Shown piece by piece: positions 1-8,833 of a stretch of DNA of 26,884 nt. The number at the start of each line of letters is the position of its first letter. Positions within the stretch are counted from its first letter, which is position 1. The notes beneath the pieces were generated by a model. That model was not told the DNA's origin, did no database searches, and was given only the letters and a program-made list of their open reading frames with translations. Both the position numbers and the translations under genes were made by a program. Origin of the DNA: Lachnospiraceae bacterium UBA3821 (GTDB lineage Bacteria > Bacillota > Clostridia > Lachnospirales > Lachnospiraceae); assembly GCA_002368865.1 (NCBI GenBank), contig DFDT01000148.1, positions 1 to 26,884 of the forward strand. Direction: 5' to 3'.

Positions 1-763
1 CTCTTGCAAACTGTTTGTCAAAGGAAGGCTGTCCGTGTCCCGGCTCATACCCGTCTGCAGGCCAGAAACGGGAGCTGTCCGGTGTCAGCATCTCATCACC
101 GAGCACCATATTGCCATCCTCATCCAGACCGAATTCAAACTTGGTATCCGCAATAATAATTCCCTTGGTCAGCGCGTAATCCGCACACTTCTTGTAAAGC
201 GCAATGGTGTAATCACGCAGCTTTGCCGCATACTCCTCACCTTTTCCGGGGAAATATTTCTCCAGATGGGCAATGCTCTGCTCATAGGAAATATTCTCAT
301 CATGATCTCCGATCTCGGCCTTGGTAGAAGGCGTATAGATCGGCTCAGGAAGCTTATCGGACTCTTTCAATCCCACCGGCAGCTTGATCCCGCACACGGT
401 GCCGTCCTTCTGGTAGCTCGCCCAGCCGCTTCCGGTGATATATCCCCGCACGATGCACTCGATGGGCAGCATGTTCAGTTTACGGCACATCATGCTGTTT
501 CCGTCGAACTTCGGCTGTCTGAAATATTCCGGCATATCATTTACATCCACGGAGAGCATATGATTGGGAAGAATATCCTTGGTCATATCAAACCAGAACT
601 TGGAAATCTGGGTCAATACGGTTCCCTTCTTTGTCACGGTGTTATGCAGGATCACATCAAAACAACTGATGCGGTCTGTCGCAACCATGATCAGGCTGTC
701 GCCGTTATCATAGATCTCTCGTACTTTTCCCTCTTTGATGGGTTTCAATTCCTGTGTGCTCAT
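1..763 (-). CDS. purC: phosphoribosylaminoimidazole-succinocarboxamide synthase (SAICAR synthetase), 3' end missing
   Basis: This enzyme joins CAIR and L-aspartate using ATP to give SAICAR, a step of cytosolic de novo purine synthesis. The reverse strand reads MSTQELKPIKEGKVREIYD from the ATG at 761-763. The family hallmarks follow: GKVREIY, ATDRISCFD, the segment IECIVRGYITGSGWASY, and further on DTKFEFGLD and GDEMLTPDSSRFW. About 254 residues are present before the window edge. The sequence looks like the longer SAICAR synthetase form of roughly 290-300 residues, so only a short C-terminal piece is missing. An AGAGAGG ribosome binding site lies 7 nt before the ATG. It is downstream of and on the same strand as the four-gene cassette at 874-7872. 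The 110-nt gap shows no terminator and only weak promoter-like sequence, so read-through is possible. Confidence 0.95.
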   Translation of the reverse strand, partial: MSTQELKPIKEGKVREIYDNGDSLIMVATDRISCFDVILHNTVTKKGTVLTQISKFWFDMTKDILPNHMLSVDVNDMPEYFRQPKFDGNSMMCRKLNMLPIECIVRGYITGSGWASYQKDGTVCGIKLPVGLKESDKLPEPIYTPSTKAEIGDHDENISYEQSIAHLEKYFPGKGEEYAAKLRDYTIALYKKCADYALTKGIIIADTKFEFGLDEDGNMVLGDEMLTPDSSRFWPADGYEPGHGQPSFDKQFAR

Positions 764-873
764 TCTTGTACCTCTCTTTATTGATTCAGATTCTTTTCCG
801 AACCTGTCTGTTGACTCTAATTAATAGATAACCACATTTCCGCTCAAAACTCAATACCCAATTCTGATAATTT

Positions 874-2049
874 CTATGTGCCCTGATCATATCGATCCGC
901 CATCTCCATGATCTCGGACCGGTACTGCGGGTATTCCTGGGCCACCCGCACGACCTCCTCCCTGGCATTCTGCGCCAGCTTATGATTGTAATCCAGCTGC
1001 TGTCTGAGCGCCTGTCTGCGCAGGATCAGTTCATGGCGGATCTCCACCATCTCTCTGGGATCCAGAATGGCCTGAACCTGATTCACCCACCGTCCCGGAT
1101 CACTGACCCGATATCTGGACAGCTGTCTGATCAATTCATTCTGATAAAAATCTGTCTTCGCCTCGGCCTCCGCATATTCCTTGCGCTGTTCCTTTTCGTT
1201 CTGATAATCGGCCCAGCGTTTTTCCAGCTCCTCGGCGTCTTTGGTCCCATACTTGATGCGAAGATACTCCAGCAGATTCGTATTGTTCACATATCGTATC
1301 TTTACCTTGTTCTGCAGCTGGATCAATTTCCCGATGGTCTTTTGCAGCGACAGGAACTCATGATCCGCATCAATATACTTTACACACACCACAGTGATGG
1401 CAATCGCCCCTGTGAGCACTGTGATAAAGTACCCCACATACGTCTTCATGCCAAATCCGAACTGCAGAACTGCCAGCATGAGCAGGCAGGCTGCCAGTGC
1501 CGCCACAAAGATAACCGCCATTCCCCGCAGATTCGTCTGCATCGTCACCAGCTCTTTTTTGCGGTACGCATAGGCATTCCGCTCTCTGTCCAAGCGCTTC
1601 AGATCCGCTTTCACCAATTTATGATAATGCTCCGCCTCTTTCAGCTTCGCAATTCCTTCCTGTACTTCATTTTCCTGCTTCCGCATCCGATAATAATCAC
1701 TGTCTTTCATGCGGTCCGCTTTATCCAGATACTTGCGCTTCTCCCGCTCCAGCTCATCAAGCGCTCTCGCGACCTTGTCCAGCTCCTGTTTCCTGGGCTG
1801 CGGAAGGGCTTCTATTTCCTCCATATCGCTCAGATAGGCCGTCACCAGCGCATATTCACTGTTTAACTGGTTAACCTCTCTGGACGCTTCCGCAATCTGC
1901 TCCATACAGTTTGTAATATATCTGCTGCGCTGTTCCTCATCATGGAAGTCGACCCCGTCATGGTCCAAAACGATCTCTTCCCATTCGGCCTCCTCTGCAG
2001 CGACGGATTTTTTTCGTCCGAATCTGAAAAAACTGTTCCAAAAACCCAT
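874..2049 (-). CDS. coiled-coil membrane protein, last gene of the Hsp70-like cassette
   Basis: I do not recognise a named family for this 391-residue protein. Residues 40-170 are rich in Glu, Lys, Arg and Leu and look like long coiled-coil helices. Two hydrophobic segments follow at about 176-197 and 205-224 with only a short loop between them. A second charged helical stretch, about 230-390, follows. The topology is therefore a membrane hairpin with two large helical arms on the same side, most simply the cytoplasm, since there is no signal peptide. The ATG at 2047-2049 has a GAGGAG ribosome binding site 6 nt upstream and begins 11 nt after the stop of the preceding gene, suggesting translational coupling. 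By context it could anchor the Hsp70-like and TPR-like proteins to the membrane, which is inference. Confidence 0.85.
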   Translation of the reverse strand: MGFWNSFFRFGRKKSVAAEEAEWEEIVLDHDGVDFHDEEQRSRYITNCMEQIAEASREVNQLNSEYALVTAYLSDMEEIEALPQPRKQELDKVARALDELEREKRKYLDKADRMKDSDYYRMRKQENEVQEGIAKLKEAEHYHKLVKADLKRLDRERNAYAYRKKELVTMQTNLRGMAVIFVAALAACLLMLAVLQFGFGMKTYVGYFITVLTGAIAITVVCVKYIDADHEFLSLQKTIGKLIQLQNKVKIRYVNNTNLLEYLRIKYGTKDAEELEKRWADYQNEKEQRKEYAEAEAKTDFYQNELIRQLSRYRVSDPGRWVNQVQAILDPREMVEIRHELILRRQALRQQLDYNHKLAQNAREEVVRVAQEYPQYRSEIMEMADRYDQGT

Positions 2050-2060
2050 TTGCTACTCCT

Positions 2061-2921
2061 CTATTCTCCCACGCTGGTACGGTATCGTTTCTTGAGCGTT
2101 TGGATCAATCCGGCATTTTTCTCAAGATACTGCTGCCGCTCTCCGTTTCTGCGATGCTCCCTGACCGCCAGAAGCTCCTGAAATTCCGGCTGCAGCTTCC
2201 AATCCTCCAGGAGTCTGTCCATCTTTCGCTCCAGCTCCAGTGTGTACTCATATCCGATGGCATGCTCCGCAGCAAACGAGATATAAGCATTCTCATCCAG
2301 TTCCAGTCGTTTTGCCGCCAGAAACGCCTTGTGATGGGAAATGTCGCCGTCCGCCTCATAAGCCGCCATAAAATTCTGTGCCGCAGCGTCGTAGAGCATC
2401 ATCCCTACCTGTGCGACCCCCTTGTTGTGCAGGATCGCCCCTTTTACCTTTGCTGCCGGGAGCTCTCCGCCGGCAAGTTCGTCCTCTTTCCACACAGCCA
2501 GCAATCCGTCATATCCGCGCACCGCTGCCTCATATTTTTTCTGACGCACCAGATAATCGATCTGGCCTTTTCTGCGTTCAATGTTGGTCAGTCCGGCTCC
2601 CTGACGGAGGATCTTCTCTACTTCCGCGATCTCTTCTGTGGTGTAAAAGCCCGTATATTCCTGGATCATGGTCACAAAAGTACTGAGCGCTCCCTGCTTG
2701 TGGACCAGCCGGTTCAATTCCCCCGCCAATCCCTTCAAGCCGCACTCCTTTCCGATCCATTCCACCAGTTCATCCCGCATGATGGACATATCCAGCAAAA
2801 AGGCATTCTCTTTCATGCAAAAGCATAACTCTTCGATGGAATACACCGGGATATCCAGCCCTGCAATATAATATGGAGTTGTCGAATAATTTCCCACGCA
2901 TAAACTGACACGCATTTCCAT
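2061..2921 (-). CDS. helical-repeat (TPR-like) protein of the Hsp70-like cassette
   Basis: This predicted soluble protein of 286 residues has no signal peptide or membrane segment. The N-terminal ~100 residues contain VYSIEELCFCMKENAFLLD and look like a small helical domain. From about 110 to 220 there are paired amphipathic helices with TPR character, such as RRKGQIDYLVRQKKYEAAVR, then LHNKGVAQVGMMLYDAAAQN, then a charged helical tail. I chose the ATG at 2919-2921, because the AAGGAGAG motif at about 2932-2939 is 9 nt away. The longer TTG start at 2927 would sit only 3 nt from it. It lies 50 nt after the Hsp70-like gene and 11 nt before the coiled-coil membrane gene. It may be an adaptor or co-chaperone, but no specific function can be assigned. 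Confidence 0.82.
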   Translation of the reverse strand: MEMRVSLCVGNYSTTPYYIAGLDIPVYSIEELCFCMKENAFLLDMSIMRDELVEWIGKECGLKGLAGELNRLVHKQGALSTFVTMIQEYTGFYTTEEIAEVEKILRQGAGLTNIERRKGQIDYLVRQKKYEAAVRGYDGLLAVWKEDELAGGELPAAKVKGAILHNKGVAQVGMMLYDAAAQNFMAAYEADGDISHHKAFLAAKRLELDENAYISFAAEHAIGYEYTLELERKMDRLLEDWKLQPEFQELLAVREHRRNGERQQYLEKNAGLIQTLKKRYRTSVGE

Positions 2922-2971
2922 TCTCAAAATCTCTCCTTAAATCCGATAAGGCTTTTCCGATCCGCGCCACT

Positions 2972-4246
2972 TTACAGCGTGATCTCCTTATGCCAGATCT
3001 GCCCTGTGGCGGCACGGAAGCTGCCGAATCCAAGATCTTCAATCTCCACCACCAAATTCTTTTCTCCCGTCAGAAACAGATGCGCCCGCATTCTGCTCAT
3101 GCCCGGCAGCATATCTTCCAGCGTGATGGGCACCTTTGTATTTTCTTTTCCCGTCAGGGAAATGATATCCAGCTCCAGCTCATTCCCGCCGCGCATGTAA
3201 AATTCCACCGTATGCTCTGCCTCGTACCAGTTGACTCCGGCGTCCAGAAGCGCATAATAGGTTTCCTGTCCCTGCTGCAATACATGCATCCCGATATTGG
3301 ATTTCAGCTTTTCCTCCCCCAGAAAAACATGGGCTTTTCCGATCTCGCTGGGCTGAAATCTCTCCGTCACGGCATAGCAGGCGCCCTTACTGTAGAGATT
3401 GTTTCCCTGAAAAACGCGCCTGCCCATACACAGATTTTTCAGAGATTCCTTCATCCATTCATTCGAGTAATGTTCTCCGATCAGATAAACCGAAGTGACC
3501 GGCGTCCGCTTGCACACCTGGGTCGCAATATCCGTGAATTCCTGATCCAGACGCTCCATCTTCTCCCGGCGCAGTTCTTCCTCCTCCGGCATCGGCTCGT
3601 ACGGCGGCATATTGTATTCCCAGTTTTCCACATAGGCCACCACAGGAGTGGTATGTCTGTTCAGTCCCATGCAGTAGGTGTGCACCTTGGTTCCGCGATA
3701 CTCCAACAACAGCACCTGCGCTTTCCAGAGTTCTTCCGGCTGTTTGATCATGTAGTGATAAAAACTTTCCGCATGACTCTGATAAAAAATCTTATCCGTG
3801 CGGAGCTGCAGGCTCTCCACCACCTGGTCCAGCACTGCCACCATACGGCTGTCAAGTCTCTCACAGGTGATGGTCATGGCATAAATCTTGTCGGGGGACG
3901 CCACCTGCGAAAGCAAGCCCAGACTTCTCTTCACGTACAATGCCAGCAGTGAAACCGGATCAAACGCATTCCCGTCGATCTGAACCGGTTCTCCGTTCAC
4001 TGCAAGCCGTAAAATATCTTCGACTAAGATCCTGTCATCGTCCTGTGCCGCAAGCAACGCTTCTTTCCCGTAGGACCACTGGTTTGCCCCTATCCGTTTG
4101 CAGAGCACCGTGGGAATATTATACTGTCCTTCTCCGGCCACTGTGGACAATGTTTCCACATCCTCACCCACAGTATAACTGATCTGGGAATATTCCTCCC
4201 CCAGATCAAATCCCACCATCAATTTTCCATGATGCAAAAGTCCCAC
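2972..4246 (-). CDS. compact Hsp70/actin-fold ATPase-like protein (probably DUF5716)
   Basis: This 424-residue protein has the layout of an Hsp70. Residues 10-20 (MVGFDLGEEYS) resemble the phosphate-1 loop of DnaK (GIDLGTTNS). Residues 121-167 run in parallel with the DnaK stretch from VPAYFNDSQRQ to NEPTAAALAYG: here TITCERLDSRM, then SHAESFYHYM. Residues 178-187 (VLLLEYRGTK) sit where DnaK has the phosphate-2 DLGGGT loop. Residues 253-258 (VYLIGE) and 285-292 (YSKGACYA) match the adenosine motif and the ALGAA helix. Residues ~315-424 can be aligned by eye with the DnaK substrate-binding beta-sandwich, ending in KEITL like DnaK KQKITI. The alpha-helical lid is absent. The Gly substitutions in phosphate-2 and adenosine loops suggest altered ATP handling. 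The start is GTG with GAGGTG 5 nt upstream. I recall a Lachnospiraceae family DUF5716 of this kind, but could not search. Confidence 0.82.
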   Translation of the reverse strand: MGLLHHGKLMVGFDLGEEYSQISYTVGEDVETLSTVAGEGQYNIPTVLCKRIGANQWSYGKEALLAAQDDDRILVEDILRLAVNGEPVQIDGNAFDPVSLLALYVKRSLGLLSQVASPDKIYAMTITCERLDSRMVAVLDQVVESLQLRTDKIFYQSHAESFYHYMIKQPEELWKAQVLLLEYRGTKVHTYCMGLNRHTTPVVAYVENWEYNMPPYEPMPEEEELRREKMERLDQEFTDIATQVCKRTPVTSVYLIGEHYSNEWMKESLKNLCMGRRVFQGNNLYSKGACYAVTERFQPSEIGKAHVFLGEEKLKSNIGMHVLQQGQETYYALLDAGVNWYEAEHTVEFYMRGGNELELDIISLTGKENTKVPITLEDMLPGMSRMRAHLFLTGEKNLVVEIEDLGFGSFRAATGQIWHKEITL

Positions 4247-4290
4247 GATCTCACCTCATTTCCAGTCATTTCCCGGCAATCGCACCTGTC

Positions 4291-7200
4291 TCATTGCAGT
4301 GCAAAAAGATTTTCTCCCAGGTACTCTCTGCGATAATACTGATCCAGCAGTCCGTCCAGCGTATCATAATCCTCCAGGACAGAGCTGATCAGGATATCAT
4401 TGATCATCTCATATCGCCAGTCTGAATTTTTCCCGTAAATATCACTCTTCTGCAGGTCTCCGCTCTCCGTCAGCTGTTCTTCCCCGTTCTGCTCCTCGGT
4501 AATATAATACTGTAGACTTTCCCCGAAAAACAGGATAAACTCTTTAAAGCAGACCCCGCCGTATACCTCCCGCATGGGCTCCGTTCTGTATTCAGAATCT
4601 TCGCTGCCCTCCTGCAGGATAATGTAATGGATCATCACTTTGGCGTCCGGATGTCCATGGTATTCCACGATGGTCTTATCCATCATCTCCATGAGCAGCG
4701 GTTCCCGGATCATGCCCCGCCCCAGATAATTCCGGAAGAAATTCAGATGGATCTTCTCCGAGAGCATCTCATGCAGCAGCCCTTCTATCAATTCTTCCGT
4801 CTCCGTGATCAGTTCTTCTCCGTTCTCCGCATAAAACTTTAACAGCGCCAGCTTACAAACCCGGGCGATCTCCCGGTTCAAAGCAAGCTTGCTGATGTCA
4901 CGAAAGATCCGTTCATCCGTCAGACGTTCCTTGACAAAATAATCATAGGCACATCTTGTCAAAAATGCCTCTTCCAGCCGCTCATCCGGTCCCTCGGCCA
5001 CATAATAGTCAAAAATCTCTGTCCGCTCCCCGACAAATGCGCCGGTGAACAACATCTGCAAGATCAGCCGCTCACTGACTCTGTATGCATCCAATTCGTA
5101 AGACCGCACTGCCTTCCAGATATCCCTCAGTTCCCTGGTGGGACAGCTGGCATACCGTTCCAGATACTGCGCTATCCGGCTGTTGTATTTCCCGTTCTGA
5201 AACGCATAGAGTGCAGCTTCCGTCAGCTTCTCCTGCTCTCCGTCGCTGTTCTCGATCTGATGATCCAGCAGACTGACCAAGGTCTTTGCCTCGAGGAAAT
5301 ACGGCCCGTACTCCTGCACCCAGCTCCATGCTTCATCCCACTTATCCCGCAGGACCAGTAAACGTACAATCTCCGCTCTTTCGTGCAGCGAGAACAACTC
5401 CATCGGGAAAGTCTCCAGCGCATCATCCAGGGCTTTCATGTTATCCGCGTCATAATAATGTCTGAGCAGTTTGAGATACAATGCCCTGCGCATGCCTGTT
5501 TCCACATGCGGGCTGGAGGCCAGACGCAGCATCCGATCCGCCGTCTCCGCGGTGATCGATTCTCTGTCCCGCTCCTGCTCCATCAGATAAAGATCCAGAT
5601 TCAGATTGTCCTGAACCAAGGTAGCGATCAGTTTCTGGAATTTTCCCGGTATCATCAGCTTTTCCAGCGTATAATCCACCGATTTCGCAAACCGGTTGCC
5701 GTACGCATCCTCAAACAGGATCGTGGAATCCCCTCCGTAGACGGGCACCCAGTTTCCGCCATTCTGCAGCGGAAAGGCTTCTCCGTTCCGCATGCCCTTC
5801 TGATAGACGATGACTCTCGTCAATCGGGAATCCGATACGGCAATGCGATGGGCAAACAAAAGCTTTGCCAGCGCTTTGGCTGTCTGCTGATCGATCATGG
5901 CGGGCGTCAAAAGCCTCTGATACAGATACGCGAGATATTTGTTGATCCGCTCCTTCTGGATCTGGTCCACGATAAAATGCTCCATGCGCGGTCTGTAACT
6001 GTCATACAACTCCCCCAACTCCAGCTTATGCTGCTCCACATACCAGTACAGGAATGCGGTATGTTGCAGATCCAGATTATTCTGGTAAGAGAAATACATC
6101 AGAACGATCTTCGGGAGCTTCTGCGTCTCATCCAGATCGATGGACATCATATAGTATTCATAAAGGTTTGTGATCCGAAGCTGTGCCTTCACGCCCGCGT
6201 CATACCAGGAAAAATACTTATGTCCCACACGGTTTCCCCGCACCAGAAGCCTGCAGATCTCTTCCAGAATGCGCTCATCCTGTCTTTTCTCATATAATTT
6301 CTGTAAAATCTTCAGCAGAAGCCCGGAGTATTCCTTGCCTCTGCCCGCCAGATAAAGGATCTGCTCCACAACCTCCGGGCGCAGCGCATCTTTTCTGGCA
6401 CCGTAGTACAAGATCTGTATCGTATACTCATCCAGCCTGCGCAATAATGTGGGGTTCGTATTCAGAAGATGCAGCCCCTCAATATAAAAGACCGGACTGT
6501 AACAACCGGCTTTGAACTGCCTCTCCAGGAACTCCCACTTTGTCGCAACAGACTTATTGTATTCCTCCGAAAGGTACAGCAACAACCATGCCAGCCGCCA
6601 GTCATTCCTGTGCTTCGCATAGAGTCTCTCTACTCTCTGCGTCATCTCATTGACAAACTCCTCCCGGCGTTCGATCAGTGTGATCAGGTACAGATAATAT
6701 GCATACAGCACATCATCCTCTTCCCCTTTCTCCTCCATCAGATCGATCGCATGATCCAGGGACCACTCCGCCTCATTGTATCGCTCCTCCGAGATCAAAA
6801 GCTGCGCCTTGTATAATCTCGCCGCAACATCCTCATCATCCCGGGAGAGCATCTGCTCCACCAGTTCATCGGTTTTACGCATCCAGGTCTCCGAATTGAT
6901 GCGCTTCATCCGGAATTCCTGATAATATGCCATCATCTGCACGATCTCACGCTTCTTCTGCAGTCTGACCGACCTGCAGATGGCTTCTTCCCCCATCTGC
7001 ACCGTCACAGGGATCGTAATATCCACATAGGAATTGCTCAGACGGATCCTGCCAAAATTTTTTCCCTCCCTGCAACGCTTTGTATCAATAAATACCGGAA
7101 GTGTACAACGGTTTCCAAGGAAGTCATCGTCCCGAAGAATCTCTTTCTCCGTAAAACAAAAATCGCCTTCACACGCCACCTGCAGCATGGTATACCCCCA

Positions 7201-7872
7201 GCCGTTCCGGGTGATATCCAGTTCACATTCCACCACATCAAAAACAGAACTGTCAAACGTCCTGTTCAATTCTTTTTCCCGGATTAAAAAATCAACCTTC
7301 TGCTTTTTGTTGATGCGGATGAGAAATTCCTCCACATTCTGTTCATTTCCGGGTCTGGCACTCAGCCCTCTGTAACACTCGGCAAACTGGTCGTCCGTGC
7401 GCTCAAAAATCTTGAAGAACTGCGGCGAATAAAACAAATTCACCGCCTCTTTCCAATTGCTCTTGGCAAGATTCGCAAAATGGAACAGATTTTTCACATC
7501 CCCCACGGAAGAAGCAAAAACTTCATACGCAACCGAAACCACAAACGGAAGATAGTACTCTCCCTGATTGCTGATGATGCAGAAGTTGCCCCTTGCGACC
7601 TCGCCCTCCTGCATATGCTCTCCGTGAAACCGGTACAGGATCTCCTCTCCGTCTCCGGTGAATTCCGTCGTCAGACACTCCATGCGCATGTCCGTAGAGC
7701 TGACATAGCCTCTGACAAAGCCTGCCGCCGAAGAATAGATATGAAAAGAGCCCTCATAGATATCCCCACTCTGCAAAGTCAGTTCGACCTTGGCACATGA
7801 AAAATCCAGAGAGCTTGTCTCATAATCATATTTTCCCTCTAAAATCTGCTCTACGCATTCCCGCATTTCCAT
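4291..7872 (-). CDS. giant beta-sandwich plus helical-solenoid protein (probably DUF5717)
   Basis: This is the largest protein of the window, 1193 residues, with no signal peptide or membrane segment. Residues ~25-118 are beta-rich, e.g. LTLQSGDIYEGSFHIYSSAA. A short helical linker follows, and a second beta-rich domain spans ~190-295 and ends in DITIPVTVQM. From ~305 to the C-terminus the protein is almost all helical hairpins resembling TPR or a similar solenoid, for example ARLYKAQLLISEERYNEAEW, with one beta insertion around 700-760. It is the first gene after the promoter at 7903-7931. Two starts are possible: ATG at 7872, with GAGG 7 nt upstream, or ATG at 7866, with AGGTG 7 nt upstream. 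The solenoid suggests a scaffold binding other proteins, perhaps clients or partners of the adjacent Hsp70-like protein. I recall the name DUF5717 for such Lachnospiraceae proteins; no function is established to my knowledge. Confidence 0.85.
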   Translation of the reverse strand: MEMRECVEQILEGKYDYETSSLDFSCAKVELTLQSGDIYEGSFHIYSSAAGFVRGYVSSTDMRMECLTTEFTGDGEEILYRFHGEHMQEGEVARGNFCIISNQGEYYLPFVVSVAYEVFASSVGDVKNLFHFANLAKSNWKEAVNLFYSPQFFKIFERTDDQFAECYRGLSARPGNEQNVEEFLIRINKKQKVDFLIREKELNRTFDSSVFDVVECELDITRNGWGYTMLQVACEGDFCFTEKEILRDDDFLGNRCTLPVFIDTKRCREGKNFGRIRLSNSYVDITIPVTVQMGEEAICRSVRLQKKREIVQMMAYYQEFRMKRINSETWMRKTDELVEQMLSRDDEDVAARLYKAQLLISEERYNEAEWSLDHAIDLMEEKGEEDDVLYAYYLYLITLIERREEFVNEMTQRVERLYAKHRNDWRLAWLLLYLSEEYNKSVATKWEFLERQFKAGCYSPVFYIEGLHLLNTNPTLLRRLDEYTIQILYYGARKDALRPEVVEQILYLAGRGKEYSGLLLKILQKLYEKRQDERILEEICRLLVRGNRVGHKYFSWYDAGVKAQLRITNLYEYYMMSIDLDETQKLPKIVLMYFSYQNNLDLQHTAFLYWYVEQHKLELGELYDSYRPRMEHFIVDQIQKERINKYLAYLYQRLLTPAMIDQQTAKALAKLLFAHRIAVSDSRLTRVIVYQKGMRNGEAFPLQNGGNWVPVYGGDSTILFEDAYGNRFAKSVDYTLEKLMIPGKFQKLIATLVQDNLNLDLYLMEQERDRESITAETADRMLRLASSPHVETGMRRALYLKLLRHYYDADNMKALDDALETFPMELFSLHERAEIVRLLVLRDKWDEAWSWVQEYGPYFLEAKTLVSLLDHQIENSDGEQEKLTEAALYAFQNGKYNSRIAQYLERYASCPTRELRDIWKAVRSYELDAYRVSERLILQMLFTGAFVGERTEIFDYYVAEGPDERLEEAFLTRCAYDYFVKERLTDERIFRDISKLALNREIARVCKLALLKFYAENGEELITETEELIEGLLHEMLSEKIHLNFFRNYLGRGMIREPLLMEMMDKTIVEYHGHPDAKVMIHYIILQEGSEDSEYRTEPMREVYGGVCFKEFILFFGESLQYYITEEQNGEEQLTESGDLQKSDIYGKNSDWRYEMINDILISSVLEDYDTLDGLLDQYYRREYLGENLFALQ

Positions 7873-7902
7873 TCACCTGCCTCATATGTCACACTACTGT
7901 TC

Positions 7903-7931
7903 AGTATACCAAAAATAGTGACAGAGGGCAA
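7903..7931 (-). promoter_or_regulatory. sigma-A promoter of the Hsp70-like cassette
   Basis: On the minus strand there is a -35 TTGCCC (7926-7931), a 17-bp spacer and a -10 TATACT (7903-7908). Transcription would start near 7896, about 25 nt before the first gene. The -35 box lies just outside the 3' end of the preceding ABC permease gene, so the cassette has its own promoter but may also receive read-through from the ABC operon. Confidence 0.75.
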
Positions 7932-7939
7932 ATGATTTT

Positions 7940-8833
7940 CTAATCGAGATTCAATTTTTTCGACAAAATCTGATACGTCACAAAATACATCAGGCCGCCC
8001 ATGATCAGAGAAGTCAATATGCCTGCATCCAGCGTACCGATGTAGGTCAGCGCAGCCGCATCCGTCGGTTTCCGCGCCATCATCGCAGTAAAGGTAAACA
8101 TAACACGCAGAATCTGTGACAGCACAGAATGGAGAAAAAAGAGTCCCACCGTTGTCAAAATTCCCAGCAACAGCTTATGTTTCCTTGAAAGCTGACCGAT
8201 ACTGAGGCCTCCGAATATCGTAAGCAGCGTACCAAAAGGGGTGACAACTATGGTAATAACCGCTGCCAGGACAAAATGCACCGCATGTGCCACAAGCCCC
8301 TGGCTGACCAGTTCCTCTTTCAGTTCCGGCCAGGCTCTCGCCAGTTCGGACAGATTCGTCAGACCGACGGATGCAAGCACATCATTGAACGCCATCGCTC
8401 CCATACCGAGCAGAATCCCCGTCGCCAGCATCACACACAGATTTAAAATAACTGCCCATGCAACCGCTACAATGGTTTTCCCCCGCAGGATCTCTCCCGT
8501 CCGAAGCGGCAGTGTATGGGTGAGATACCCTTCATCCGTATACATGGTCTTATAGAATCTTACACTCAAATAGCCATATAGCGCATAATTGACTCCCACC
8601 ATAGAGAAAACACAGATAAAAAAGGCCACCGCCGCTGTCATCGTCATCAAAACGATACTGATATTTGTACCCACATCATCCACAGACGCACCATTCTCCC
8701 ACGTTATGATATAGCGTATGGGAAAAACCATGCCTACAATCCCGACCAGAGTGGCCCCCGCCACCACAAGCAGTATGATCGACACGATCTTTGCAGTGCT
8801 TTTCCACTCATACTTCATCAGTTTTCCTAACAT
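7940..8833 (-). CDS. ABC-2 type transporter permease
   Basis: This 297-residue polytopic membrane protein begins MLGKLMKYEWKSTAKIVSI, a start typical of Firmicute ABC-2 permeases. About six hydrophobic segments can be seen, including ones near residues 18-40, 68-90, 118-140, 180-205, 215-240 and 270-290. The segment TMYTDEGYLTHTLPL is characteristic of this permease group. Its start overlaps the stop of the ATPase gene by 7 bp, so the two are translationally coupled and form one transporter. The substrate is unknown. The best analogy is YtrC/BcrB-like permeases, which often act in export or resistance to cell-wall-active agents. Confidence 0.9.
   Translation of the reverse strand: MLGKLMKYEWKSTAKIVSIILLVVAGATLVGIVGMVFPIRYIITWENGASVDDVGTNISIVLMTMTAAVAFFICVFSMVGVNYALYGYLSVRFYKTMYTDEGYLTHTLPLRTGEILRGKTIVAVAWAVILNLCVMLATGILLGMGAMAFNDVLASVGLTNLSELARAWPELKEELVSQGLVAHAVHFVLAAVITIVVTPFGTLLTIFGGLSIGQLSRKHKLLLGILTTVGLFFLHSVLSQILRVMFTFTAMMARKPTDAAALTYIGTLDAGILTSLIMGGLMYFVTYQILSKKLNLD

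Noticed and set aside
982..1866. Long open frame on the plus strand opposite the coiled-coil membrane gene (similar ones at 2990-3952, 5383-6297 and 11452-12603)
   Set aside because: Each lies wholly antisense to a well-supported gene, has no ribosome binding site or recognisable domain, and its composition (rich in His, Gln, Leu, Arg, Ile) is typical of reverse-strand shadows.
874..7872. Reading the Hsp70-like cassette as an anti-phage defence system
   Set aside because: No nuclease, deaminase, NADase, pore-forming or nucleic-acid-binding motif was seen, and the neighbours are housekeeping genes rather than a defence island.
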